From: Natrarchaeobaculum aegyptiacum
GTDB lineage: Archaea > Halobacteriota > Halobacteria > Halobacteriales > Natrialbaceae
DNA length: 64,000 bases
Assembly (NCBI RefSeq): GCF_002156705.1
Contig: NZ_CP019893.1
Span: forward strand, 3,162,001-3,226,000
Direction: 5' to 3'
Below the pieces are notes generated by a model. That model did no database searches and was not told the origin of the DNA. It worked only from the letters and a program-made list of their open reading frames with translations. The position numbers and the translations under genes were made by a program. This document shows, piece by piece, positions 44,831-53,124 of the stretch; position 1 is the stretch's first letter, and every line of letters starts with the position of its first letter.

Positions 44831-45853
44831 ATGGAACTCGTAGGGCTCAGCCTGCCGCTGCTGGCGCTGTTCGTGAGCTTCGGCTTCATGGTCGGCGTCC
44901 TGTTCGGCTTCTTCGGGATGGGTGGCTCGTTCCTGATCACGCCCACCCTGTTGATCCTCGATTATCCCGCGTCGGTCGCGATCGGCTGCGGGCTGGCGTT
45001 TTACTTCGGCACGTCGGTCATCGCCGTGATGAAACACTACGACGTCGGGCAGGTCGACTACAAACTCGGCGCGGTGTTGTTCGTCGTGCTCTCGATCGGC
45101 ATCGAACTCGGGAGCCGGCTCGTCTTCGCTCTCGAGGCGCTGGGGATCGCCAACCTCGTCACGGGGGTCGCCTACGTCGTCCTGCTGGCGGGGATCGGTG
45201 CGCTCTTCCTCCGCCGGGCGTACAACCTCGAGGACGAGGATGCGGACGACGACGTCGACGACGAGGAGATTCCAGCCGTCGGCCAGAAGATCCAGTCGTA
45301 CACGATTCCCCCGATGATCACCCTCACGTCCGGCGGCCGGGCGTCGCTGTGGACGATTTCGGGAGCTGGTGGCGGCGTCGGTCTCGTTTCGGGACTGATC
45401 GGCGTCGGCGGCGGCTTCATGCGGATGCCCGCGATCTACTACCTGATCGGGACGCCGCTGACTGCCGCCGTCGGGACGAGCCTGTTCGCCGGGCTGTTCT
45501 CCGGCGCGTTCGGCACCTTCACCTACGGGGCCTCCGGCAGCGTCGACCTCGCGGTCGTCGGAACGCTACTCGTCGGCAGTGCACTGGGCGCACGGATCGG
45601 CTCGGCTGCGACGGCGATCGTCGAGGAAGACGACGTCATCGTCTACTTCGGCATCATGATGGTGCTGGCAGCGATCGGAATCGCGCTCAGCGAACTCGCA
45701 AACTGGCTCGGAACGGACGCACTCGACCTGGTGAGCGTGCTCCTCCTCGTGGGTTCGTCGTTCGCCGTCGCGCTGATGATCCTCTACCAGGTTGTCCAGA
45801 ACACCGGCTCGGACGGGCTGTCCGTCCAGGTATCCGCTGACGGAGGTGACTGA
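44831..45853 (+). CDS. TauE/SafE-family sulfite exporter
   Basis: A 340-residue carrier with about eight to nine helices in two repeats. The repeat motif 'GFFGMGGSFLITP' (about 29-41) recurs as 'GLIGVGGGFMRMP' (about 189-201). A hydrophilic acidic loop (about 133-152) divides the halves. Members export sulfite, sulfoacetate or other organosulfur compounds. Being directly after the persulfide dioxygenase, which yields sulfite, points to sulfite as the cargo. Confidence 0.9.
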   Translation: MELVGLSLPLLALFVSFGFMVGVLFGFFGMGGSFLITPTLLILDYPASVAIGCGLAFYFGTSVIAVMKHYDVGQVDYKLGAVLFVVLSIGIELGSRLVFALEALGIANLVTGVAYVVLLAGIGALFLRRAYNLEDEDADDDVDDEEIPAVGQKIQSYTIPPMITLTSGGRASLWTISGAGGGVGLVSGLIGVGGGFMRMPAIYYLIGTPLTAAVGTSLFAGLFSGAFGTFTYGASGSVDLAVVGTLLVGSALGARIGSAATAIVEEDDVIVYFGIMMVLAAIGIALSELANWLGTDALDLVSVLLLVGSSFAVALMILYQVVQNTGSDGLSVQVSADGGD

Positions 45854-45890
45854 TGGGGTCAGGGGACTGGACGTACTGTGCTGAACAGCC

Positions 45891-45959
45891 CGTCGCCTCC
45901 TGTGTGAACCCGGACGAACGCGTTCGGGTTCACCCGGCAGTTCGGGAGTGGACCGCCAG
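45891..45959 (+). repeat. 69-bp hairpin element, copy B
   Basis: It begins 'cgtcgcctcc' and ends 'gtggaccgccag'. The inner stem gtgaacccg/cgggttcac is perfect (9 bp) around 12 bases. The 'gcagttcggg..tggaccgcca' flank occurs at the same offset (positions 49-68) as in copies A and D. Confidence 0.7.
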
Positions 45960-45974
45960 TACTACTCCGCCAAG

Positions 45975-46043
45975 CGTCGACAGCAGGGTCGGACCGACCT
46001 GCTGCGACGGATTCGACCCTGCAGTTCAGCCTTGCCAACGCAG
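45975..46043 (+). repeat. 69-bp hairpin element, copy C
   Basis: About 87% identical to copy A over its first 55 bases. Relative to copy A, two mismatched stem positions are restored to pairs. The last 14 bases have drifted from the consensus flank. It lies 15 bases after copy B and 30 bases before the antiporter GTG. Confidence 0.75.
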
Positions 46044-46073
46044 TACACCCGACATACCCGGACCTGACTACCC

Positions 46074-47927
46074 GTGAATCTCGTTGCCATCGTCGCGCTC
46101 ATCCTCGCCCTCGGAGTCGCCTCCCGCGTGCTCGCCGACCGGCTCCGCATCCCGAGCGTCCTCTTCCTGATCTTCGCCGGCATCGCCATCGGTCCAGAAA
46201 TGCTGAATCTGGTCACCCGGGAGACGTTCGGCGGCGGGCTCTCGGCGATGGTCGGGATCAGCGTCGCCATCATTCTCTTCGAGGGTGGCTATCACCTCCG
46301 CCTCGAGAAGCTCCGGGAGAGTCCGACCGCGCTCACGAGGCTCACCACCGTCGGTGCGCTGCTGACGTGGCTTGGCACGGCTGGTGCGGTCGTCGCGTTC
46401 CTCGAGACCAGCCACGAGGTGGGGCTGTTAGTCGGGGCGCTGTTGATCGCGACCGGCCCGACGGTGATCGGGCCGATCCTGCAGGTCGTCACCGTCCGCG
46501 ATCACGTGGCCTCGGTCCTCGAGGGTGAGGGCGTGATCAACGACGTGACGGCGGCGATCCTCGTCGTCGCGGTGTTCGAGGTGCTGATCGCCGGCGATGG
46601 CGGTCTCATCTCCCTCGTCGGCGACTTCGCGTGGCGATTACTCGTCGGACTGGCATTTGGTGCAGTCGTCGCTGCCGCCGTCTGGCTTGCGCTCAATCAG
46701 CGGAAGTTTACGCCCCAAACCGGGCCGTTACACGCCCGGTTGATCGTCCTCGCCGGCGTCGTCGTCGCCTATGCGGGCGCGGAAACGATCGCCAGTGAGA
46801 CAGGCATCGCTGCGGCTGCGATGGCCGGATTCGTCCTCGGGAACGTCGACCTGCCCTACCACGAGGACGTGATCGGCTTCCTCGACGACCTCTCGGTAGT
46901 CGTCCTCTCGTTTATTTTCGTCGCGCTGGCGGCGCTGATCGACTTTCAGGACATCATGGCCCTCGGGCTGGCCGGGCTCGCCATCGTCGTCGCAATTACG
47001 ATGGTGATCCGGCCCGCCGTGATCTACCTCTCGACGACCAGCGAGCGTTTTACGCACACCGAACGGCTCTTTCTCAGCGCGGTCGGCCCCCGCGGGATCA
47101 TCCCCGCCAGCGTCGCGACGCTCTTTGCCGTCGAGTTGCAAGCGCTCGGCCGCCCACAGGAGGCCCAGTTGCTCGCCGGCACCGTCTTTCTGATCATCTT
47201 CGCGACGGTCGTCCTCCAGGCCGGCCTCGCTCGACAGATCGCGAACGTACTCGAGGTTTCACCAATGCGCACCATCATCGTCGGCGGGGGACGGGTCGGC
47301 CTCTCCCTCGCAGAACGACTCGAACAGGACGGAGAGAACGTACTGCTGGTCGACGCGAACCCGGATGCCGTCGAAAAAGCCCGTAAACGCGGCCTCCGGG
47401 CGCTCGAGGGTGACGGCACCGACGCCGCGGTCCTCGAGCAAGCGGGCGTCGACGACGCGAAGACGGTCATCGCGACCACGCCCGACGACGACGTCAACCT
47501 GCTGATCTGCCAGCTCGCCCAGACCACCTTCGACGTCGAGACGGTCGCTTCGCGGGTCAACCAGCCCGAGAACGTCGACGCCTTCGAAGCACTCGACGTC
47601 CACGCGATCGACCTCTCGATGGCCACCGCGTGGTCGCTCGAGAACGTCTTAGAGCGGCCGTCGCTGTCGGCGTGGATGAACGAACTCGGCCGCACCGGCG
47701 ACGTCCAGGAGATCGAAGTGACGGCGTCGGATCTGGTCGGCAAGACGATCGCCGAGCTCAATGCCGAGATTCCAGACGGCTGTATCGTCGGGTTGCTGAC
47801 CCACCGGGATGGGGCAACCGAGGTGCCGACTGGCGACCACCGGCTTCGAGACGGCGACCGGGTCACCTTCCTCGGCGAGACCGACGCCGTCGAGCAGGCT
47901 GTCAAACGGTTTCACCCGCACGACTGA
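46074..47927 (+). CDS. CPA-type cation:proton antiporter with C-terminal RCK module
   Basis: A 617-residue protein. About 12 helices (residues 1-395) of the Na+/H+ exchanger fold include 'EGVINDVTAAI' (about 143-153), a CPA1-like N-D site. An RCK_N domain begins at 'RTIIVGGGRVGLSLAERL' (about 397), and a TrkA-C domain 'LVGKTIAELNAEIPDGCIVGLL' ends it. So transport of Na+ or K+ against protons may be gated by nucleotides. A GTG start is used as 'MNLVAIVALILALG' starts the first helix. Two hairpin elements lie in its upstream region. Confidence 0.88.
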   Translation: MNLVAIVALILALGVASRVLADRLRIPSVLFLIFAGIAIGPEMLNLVTRETFGGGLSAMVGISVAIILFEGGYHLRLEKLRESPTALTRLTTVGALLTWLGTAGAVVAFLETSHEVGLLVGALLIATGPTVIGPILQVVTVRDHVASVLEGEGVINDVTAAILVVAVFEVLIAGDGGLISLVGDFAWRLLVGLAFGAVVAAAVWLALNQRKFTPQTGPLHARLIVLAGVVVAYAGAETIASETGIAAAAMAGFVLGNVDLPYHEDVIGFLDDLSVVVLSFIFVALAALIDFQDIMALGLAGLAIVVAITMVIRPAVIYLSTTSERFTHTERLFLSAVGPRGIIPASVATLFAVELQALGRPQEAQLLAGTVFLIIFATVVLQAGLARQIANVLEVSPMRTIIVGGGRVGLSLAERLEQDGENVLLVDANPDAVEKARKRGLRALEGDGTDAAVLEQAGVDDAKTVIATTPDDDVNLLICQLAQTTFDVETVASRVNQPENVDAFEALDVHAIDLSMATAWSLENVLERPSLSAWMNELGRTGDVQEIEVTASDLVGKTIAELNAEIPDGCIVGLLTHRDGATEVPTGDHRLRDGDRVTFLGETDAVEQAVKRFHPHD

Positions 47928-48174
47928 CGTCGTCGTTCCGTCATCGACGACACCTGCTGTGAGTTCCAGACTCGGGAGGTCACCTGACCTCTCGGTCGTT
48001 TCGATCCGAAGTGTCGCCTCGGTCTTACACAGCCCGCATGCAGCGATCGCGCGAATTCGGACTGGTTGTCTCCTGTCTTCCGTTCTGACCGGCTCTCGAG
48101 TCCGCCAGCCGCCGCTGTCGGTTCGTCCCTGACTGCGAGGTCGCTGGCGGTGTGGTGCTGGGTTCTCGTTTCGG

Positions 48175-49020
48175 TCAGGCGGTCCGCTCTGGCGGAACGA
48201 GAAAGACGTTGCCGAGAGCGTTCGCGACGACGGACTCGGAGACGCTTCCGAGCAGCAACCGCCGGAGCCGACTCTGCCCGCGCGACCCGAGTAGCGTCGT
48301 CGTCGGTTCGTACTCCGCTTCCGCCGTCAGTATCTCGTCGGCTGGATCTCCCTCCCGGACGTCGACGGTCGCATCGACGTCCCACGACTCGAGCCGGGTC
48401 GCCAGTTCGGCGAGTCTCTCGTCGGGTGCCCCGTCACTGGCTGGCTGGCGGCTGTTGGGCGTTTCGACGTGAACGAGCGTCGCCTCGCGGGTCGCGTGAC
48501 GGAGATACGAAAACGCCTCGAAGGCTCGCTCGGCGTTCTCGGAGAAGTCGGTCGCGTACAGCACTCGCCGGAATAGCTGTCCTTCGAGGAGGGCCGGGTC
48601 GTCGGTCTGGCGTTCGACCCGGGTGACCAGCAGCGGCACGACCGTCGTCCGCGCGAGATTTCGCGTCGTCGAGCCGATGAGCCGATTCTCGAGCGGTCGT
48701 TTGCCCCGCGAGCCGACGATCGTCAGGTTCGCGCCGACGGTTTCGGCGATACCGTTGATCCGGCGGTGTGGTGTCCCCCTGACGACGTGGCTTTCGACCT
48801 CGAGACCGCCGGCCTCGATCGTCTCGCGATACCGGCGGAGCGCGCGTCTGCGCCGTTTTTCGTGATCGATGCCGGGCGTTCCGGCGTGGACGTTGGCCGG
48901 GACGACCGTGACGAGGTGGAGAGTGTCGACACCGATTCGGTCGAGGCACTCGAGGCAGGTGTCGGTCTCGATGGCCGCGTCGCTGGCCGCAGACAGGTCT
49001 GTCGCGTAGACTGCTTTCAT
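48175..49020 (-). CDS. Tandem universal stress protein with Arg-rich, less acidic sequence
   Basis: A 281-residue two-domain Usp. Domain 1 opens 'MKAVYATDLSAASDAAIETD', with DLSAAS in place of DGS, and has GSRGKRP then LIGST. Domain 2 opens 'RRVLYATDFSENAERAFEAF' and has GSRGQSR then LLGSVSES. Both loops are intact. The DxS signatures differ from the other Usps in this window, so it belongs to another Usp branch. It is the only Usp gene inside the sulfur region and is divergent from SQR 2. Confidence 0.9.
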   Translation of the reverse strand: MKAVYATDLSAASDAAIETDTCLECLDRIGVDTLHLVTVVPANVHAGTPGIDHEKRRRRALRRYRETIEAGGLEVESHVVRGTPHRRINGIAETVGANLTIVGSRGKRPLENRLIGSTTRNLARTTVVPLLVTRVERQTDDPALLEGQLFRRVLYATDFSENAERAFEAFSYLRHATREATLVHVETPNSRQPASDGAPDERLAELATRLESWDVDATVDVREGDPADEILTAEAEYEPTTTLLGSRGQSRLRRLLLGSVSESVVANALGNVFLVPPERTA

Positions 49021-49163
49021 ATCCTTCGATGCGGCCGGCCGGCCCCTATTGCTGTTGGTTCGGTCGTCGAAGCCGGCGTCGACGTACCGACACCAGGATG
49101 CTGACCGTAACCTTGGCGATCACCAACCGAACGTTCATAGCCCAGTAGCAATCACTGCCCACA

Positions 49164-50342
49164 ATGTCTGCAACACCGCACGTCGTAGTGCTCGGTGGCG
49201 GCGCAGGTGGGTTGATGACGGCCAACCGGCTCTCCCGGAAACTCGACCACGTCGACGTCACCGTCGTCGATCGAAGCGAGTACCACTACTACCAGCCGTC
49301 GTACTATCTCATCCCGTTCGGCTACAAAGAACCCGACCAGCAACGTCGCCCGATCACGGACCTCCTCCGCGAGGGGATCACGTTCCGTCAGGCGACCGTC
49401 GAGGGCGTCGACCCGGACGACCAGATCGTCCAGACAGACGACGGCGACCTCGCCTACGATTACCTCGTCGTCGCACTCGGCAACGCACTCCGTGACGACA
49501 CCGTCGACGGCCTGGTCGACGCCTGGGAGGAGACCGACTCGGTCTTCCCGTTCTACCACTACGAGGCTGCCCTCGAGCTGGGCGAGGCACTCGAGGAGTT
49601 CGACGGCGGCCGGTTCGTGGTTTCGGTGCCGGAGACGCCGATCAAGTGCGGCGGCGCGCCGCTGAAGCTGACGATGCTCGCGGAGGACTACTTCCGTCGA
49701 GAGGGGATGCGCGAGGAGGTCGAACTCGTGATGACCAAACCGATCGAGGTTCCGTTCGGCACGACGCCCCAGAAGGCGCCATACAACGAGAAGATCGAGG
49801 AGATCTGGGCGGACCGCGACATCGAGTTCGTCCCCGAGTTCACCGTCGCCGAGGTCGACGGTGAAGCGACGGAGATCCACTCGACGGATGGCCGAACGGT
49901 CGAGTACGATATGTACGCACCCGTGACGCCGCAGTACGGTCACACGGCGCTGACCGAGCACTCGCCGCTGACCGGTGACGGCGAGTACGTCACCGTCGAC
50001 GAGGAGCGACTCCAGCACGACGAGTACGACGAGGTCTTCGCCCTCGGCGACTGTAGCAACCTCCCGACCTCCCGGACGGCGTCTGCGGCTCGCAAACAGA
50101 CCCACACGCTGGTCGACAACCTCGCCGCGCTGATCGAGGACCGCTCGTTCACCGCTTCCTACGACGGCTACACTGCCTGCCCGCTGCTGACGGAGAAAGG
50201 GAAGGCGATGATCGCCGAGTTCGACTACGAGAAACCGATCTCGGCACCGATCAACAGCAAGATGAACTGGATCATGGACGTCAACGTCATCCCGTCGATG
50301 TACTGGAGTACCTGGATGCGCGGCTACGATCCGGTCCCCTGA
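49164..50342 (+). CDS. sqr: Sulfide:quinone oxidoreductase, type II-like (SQR 2)
   Basis: A 392-residue flavoprotein homologous to SQR 1 along its whole length. It has 'VVVLGGGAGGLMTANRL' for FAD, Cys162 in 'TPIKCGGAPLK' and Cys339 in 'DGYTACPLLT' as the redox pair, and 'EVFALGDCSN' near residue 290. The match of both Cys contexts to human-type SQR is strong. It sits upstream of the HTH_10 regulator and cytochrome bd genes, rather than beside the HTH-rhodanese gene like SQR 1. Two SQRs may differ in affinity or in when they are made. Confidence 0.92.
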   Translation: MSATPHVVVLGGGAGGLMTANRLSRKLDHVDVTVVDRSEYHYYQPSYYLIPFGYKEPDQQRRPITDLLREGITFRQATVEGVDPDDQIVQTDDGDLAYDYLVVALGNALRDDTVDGLVDAWEETDSVFPFYHYEAALELGEALEEFDGGRFVVSVPETPIKCGGAPLKLTMLAEDYFRREGMREEVELVMTKPIEVPFGTTPQKAPYNEKIEEIWADRDIEFVPEFTVAEVDGEATEIHSTDGRTVEYDMYAPVTPQYGHTALTEHSPLTGDGEYVTVDEERLQHDEYDEVFALGDCSNLPTSRTASAARKQTHTLVDNLAALIEDRSFTASYDGYTACPLLTEKGKAMIAEFDYEKPISAPINSKMNWIMDVNVIPSMYWSTWMRGYDPVP

Positions 50343-50711
50343 TCGTCTCGAGTCCACACCGAAGCCCAAACGAGTGATACGGTTTCCTGTCTATCAGTTC
50401 CAGCCCAGCCGCGATCCGGGCGGCGGTTGCGCCGGGACATCGGTACAGGAATCCGTCCGAGACAGGATCGTGGACTGCCTCGAGTGGCCCCGCGACGCGG
50501 GACGCTCTCGGGGGTCGCAATATTTTCCGCTGTAATCGAGGACCCGGTCGATCGCCACCAAAACCACGTCGTCCGACTCATTTAGGCCGGTGTGGTTCGT
50601 ATTCACAGACGGGATGGTATCCACCGTACCGCCCGGGAGCGGATCGTCGAACCGCCGTGGTCATACGGTCGAACTGTCGTCATCGAGACTCCCGACGAGC
50701 CCACCGAGCCC
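50343..50711. other. Gap between SQR 2 and HTH_10 gene
   Basis: No gene is supported. TATA-like boxes 'cgcaatatttt' (about 50516) and 'actcatttagg' (about 50577) could serve the regulator gene. If the second is used, a GTG-started form about 40 codons longer would be possible. Confidence 0.45.
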
Positions 50712-51473
50712 ATGACTCTGGACCGTCGTCTTCGAGAGGTCACGTTCACGGTGACCTACGAAAGAGGGGTCGACCCGATCGCAGACGTCCTCCACGAGCA
50801 GCCAGCCCTCCAGGCGTCACGGATTTCCGTCACGCTCGGGTCGTCGTCGAGCGTCCAGTTGATTCGGTTCACCGGCCCACCAGCGGCCGTCGACCGCCTC
50901 CAGACGGCTCTGGAAGAGTGTACGTTCCGCCCGCAACTGATCGGAGACGGGCCGTGTCAGGCCACGAGCACGGCGTATCTCCTCGAGTGTACGCCGCGAC
51001 GACGGCTGTGGTACGTGTACGCCGACGAAATCGACGACTGTCCGTCGATCGACACAGCGGTCGCGGCTGCGTCAGGTCCGGGGACGATCAGTGAGTGTAA
51101 CGCCCACGCGGGGCGGGAACGATGGCGCGTCCTGTTGCGCTCGGACGAGTGTGTCGGCGACCTGTTCGACCTCGTCGACGGAACCTGCTGTCCGGGAATC
51201 GACGTCGAACTGGAACACATCGGAGAGGCGACGACGTGGCACGGTGACGCCGTCGTCGACTCGAACCTGACCGGCACACAGCAGCAGGCGATCGCCGAAG
51301 CAGCCGCGAGAGGGTACTACGAACGGCCACGGGAGATCACGGTCGGCGAACTCGCAGCCGAACTCGACGTCCCGGAATCGACGCTCTCGTACCGACTTCG
51401 CATGGCCGAATCACGGCTCGTCAAACGCTACCTCGAGCGACACGCCGAACTCGAGGGTCCGGGGCCCGGCTGA
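50712..51473 (+). CDS. HTH_10 (bacterio-opsin activator family) transcription regulator
   Basis: A 253-residue regulator. The C-terminal HTH_10 domain (about 192-245) reads 'LTGTQQQAIAEAAARGYYE' then 'ITVGELAAELDVPESTLSYR', the usual Bat-type helix-turn-helix. The N-terminal ligand-like region (about 1-180) has five cysteines (in 'EECTF', 'GPCQA', 'LECTP', 'DDCPS', 'SECNA'), many for a haloarchaeal protein, plus 'TCCPG'; this could allow redox or sulfide sensing (inference). The ATG is preferred over a GTG 40 codons upstream. It precedes cydAB on the same strand. Confidence 0.85.
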   Translation: MTLDRRLREVTFTVTYERGVDPIADVLHEQPALQASRISVTLGSSSSVQLIRFTGPPAAVDRLQTALEECTFRPQLIGDGPCQATSTAYLLECTPRRRLWYVYADEIDDCPSIDTAVAAASGPGTISECNAHAGRERWRVLLRSDECVGDLFDLVDGTCCPGIDVELEHIGEATTWHGDAVVDSNLTGTQQQAIAEAAARGYYERPREITVGELAAELDVPESTLSYRLRMAESRLVKRYLERHAELEGPGPG

Positions 51474-51523
51474 ACGGTCTGCGGTCCAACCTTCTCGCGC
51501 CCGGTTGTTGACGAGCGTTAACT

Positions 51524-51540
51524 ATATGGTGGTATATGGT
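51524..51540 (+). promoter_or_regulatory. Direct repeats upstream of cytochrome bd genes
   Basis: atatggt occurs twice with a ten-base period (51524-51530 and 51534-51540), that is, on the same face of the helix. They lie about 120-130 bases before the cydA ATG, in an otherwise GC-rich region. The box may be a TATA region with a long leader, or a regulator site. Confidence 0.4.
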
Positions 51541-51657
51541 TCGAATTGTTTCTCTAGATGCCGATAAAGGTTTTGGTTCGGCAGCAAAAACTTGGCTATC
51601 ACCGAAGATGGGTTTACCCACCGTTCGTCCCTAGGACGACTCGTTGGTGAGCACGTC

Positions 51658-53124
51658 ATGTACCCAAGTCGAATCACAACCGATCCGACACTCACGACGG
51701 CACTGCTCGAGGTCGGGCCGTGGCTGTCGTTTCTCTCGCCGGAGCTGGCCAGCCGAGCCCAGTTCGGCTGGGCGATCACGATTCACATCGTGTTCGCGGC
51801 TCTCTCCGTCGGACTCGCACCGTTTCTCGTCTACTTCACCGTCCAGGAAGTCCGGACGGGGAAAGAACGATACGCTCGACTCAGGAAGTTCTGGACGAAA
51901 CTGTTCGCGATCGGGTTCATCATGGGAACCGTCACGGGCATCCCGATGGGCTTCATGTTCGGGACGAACTTCGCGGCCTTTTCCGAAACTGCCGGCGAAC
52001 TGATCGGCGGCCCGCTCTCGTTCGAGGCGAAGATGGCCTTCATGCTCGAGGCCGTCTTCCTCGGCGTGTTACTGTTCGGCCGTGAGCGGGTGTCCGATCG
52101 GTTCTACGCCTTCTCGTCGGTGATGGTCGCCCTCGGCGCGTGGCTCTCTGCGTTCTGGATCCTCGTCGTCAACTCCTGGATGCAGACGCCACGTGGCCAC
52201 GAGGTCGTGATGGAAAACGGTGTCCCGATCGCTCAGCTGGTCGACCCCGTCGCGGCGTTTTTCAACCCCCGGTTCCCGTGGATGTACGTCCACATGCAAA
52301 ACGCCGCGATCATCTCCGTGACGCTGCTGATCGCGGGTGTCGCGGCGTATTTCGTCTGGAAGAACCGCGATAGCGAGGTCTGGAACACGGCACTTCGGGT
52401 GGCCGTCGTCGTCCTCCTGCTCACGTCGGCGTTCCAGGCCATCCACGGCGACATGTACGGTCGTCACGTCGCCGAGACCCAGCCCCAGAAGTTCGCCGCC
52501 ATGGAAGCCCACTACGAGACCGGCTCGGCCGACCTCCACATCGTCGCCATCCCGACGGAACTCGATGCGATCACCGACCCGCGGGCAGACAACCTCTACA
52601 CGATCAGCATTCCGTATCTCGCGTCGTTCCTCGCGGAAGGTGATCCGACCGCGGAGATCACCGGGCTCAACGACTTCGAGTACGAGTCACCGCCCGTCGC
52701 GTGGGTGTTCTGGTCGTTCCGGATCATGGTCGGGCTCGGATTCTGGTTCATCGCGCTCGGTGCATGGGGGACGTACCGACTCTGGAGGGGTGGACTCGCC
52801 GACGACGAGCGATTGCTCAAGGCCCTGATGGTCTCTGCTCCGCTCGGGTTCGTCGCGCTGATCACCGGCTGGTACGTCGCCGAGATCGGTCGCCAGCCCT
52901 GGATCATCCAGGACGTCCTGACGACTGCCGAGGGCGTCTCGCCGGCGCTGAGCTCGTCTGAGGCGACGCTGACGTTGATCGCGTTCGTGATCGGCTATCT
53001 CCTCCTGTTCGGCGTCTTCCTGTACGTGTTCAAACGCCTCCTCGACGAGGAGGCAAAGCGACACGAGGTCGGCATCGACGAGGACGACCGACCCGACGCA
53101 CCGGGGGTGATCGCCGATGACTAG
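51658..53124 (+). CDS. cydA: Cytochrome bd quinol oxidase subunit I
   Basis: A 488-residue membrane oxidase subunit with about nine helices. Haem ligands are in keeping with His near 'TIHIVFAA' and Met in 'QMNAA'-like 'HMQNAAIIS', and the conserved 'EIGRQPWII' (about 405-413) is diagnostic. The soluble Q-loop after 'HGDMYGRHVAETQPQK' binds quinol. It oxidises quinol and reduces O2 with high affinity; bd oxidases are also sulfide-resistant in bacteria. An ATG is taken; a TTG 22 codons upstream is less likely. It overlaps cydB by eight bases. Confidence 0.94.
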   Translation: MYPSRITTDPTLTTALLEVGPWLSFLSPELASRAQFGWAITIHIVFAALSVGLAPFLVYFTVQEVRTGKERYARLRKFWTKLFAIGFIMGTVTGIPMGFMFGTNFAAFSETAGELIGGPLSFEAKMAFMLEAVFLGVLLFGRERVSDRFYAFSSVMVALGAWLSAFWILVVNSWMQTPRGHEVVMENGVPIAQLVDPVAAFFNPRFPWMYVHMQNAAIISVTLLIAGVAAYFVWKNRDSEVWNTALRVAVVVLLLTSAFQAIHGDMYGRHVAETQPQKFAAMEAHYETGSADLHIVAIPTELDAITDPRADNLYTISIPYLASFLAEGDPTAEITGLNDFEYESPPVAWVFWSFRIMVGLGFWFIALGAWGTYRLWRGGLADDERLLKALMVSAPLGFVALITGWYVAEIGRQPWIIQDVLTTAEGVSPALSSSEATLTLIAFVIGYLLLFGVFLYVFKRLLDEEAKRHEVGIDEDDRPDAPGVIADD

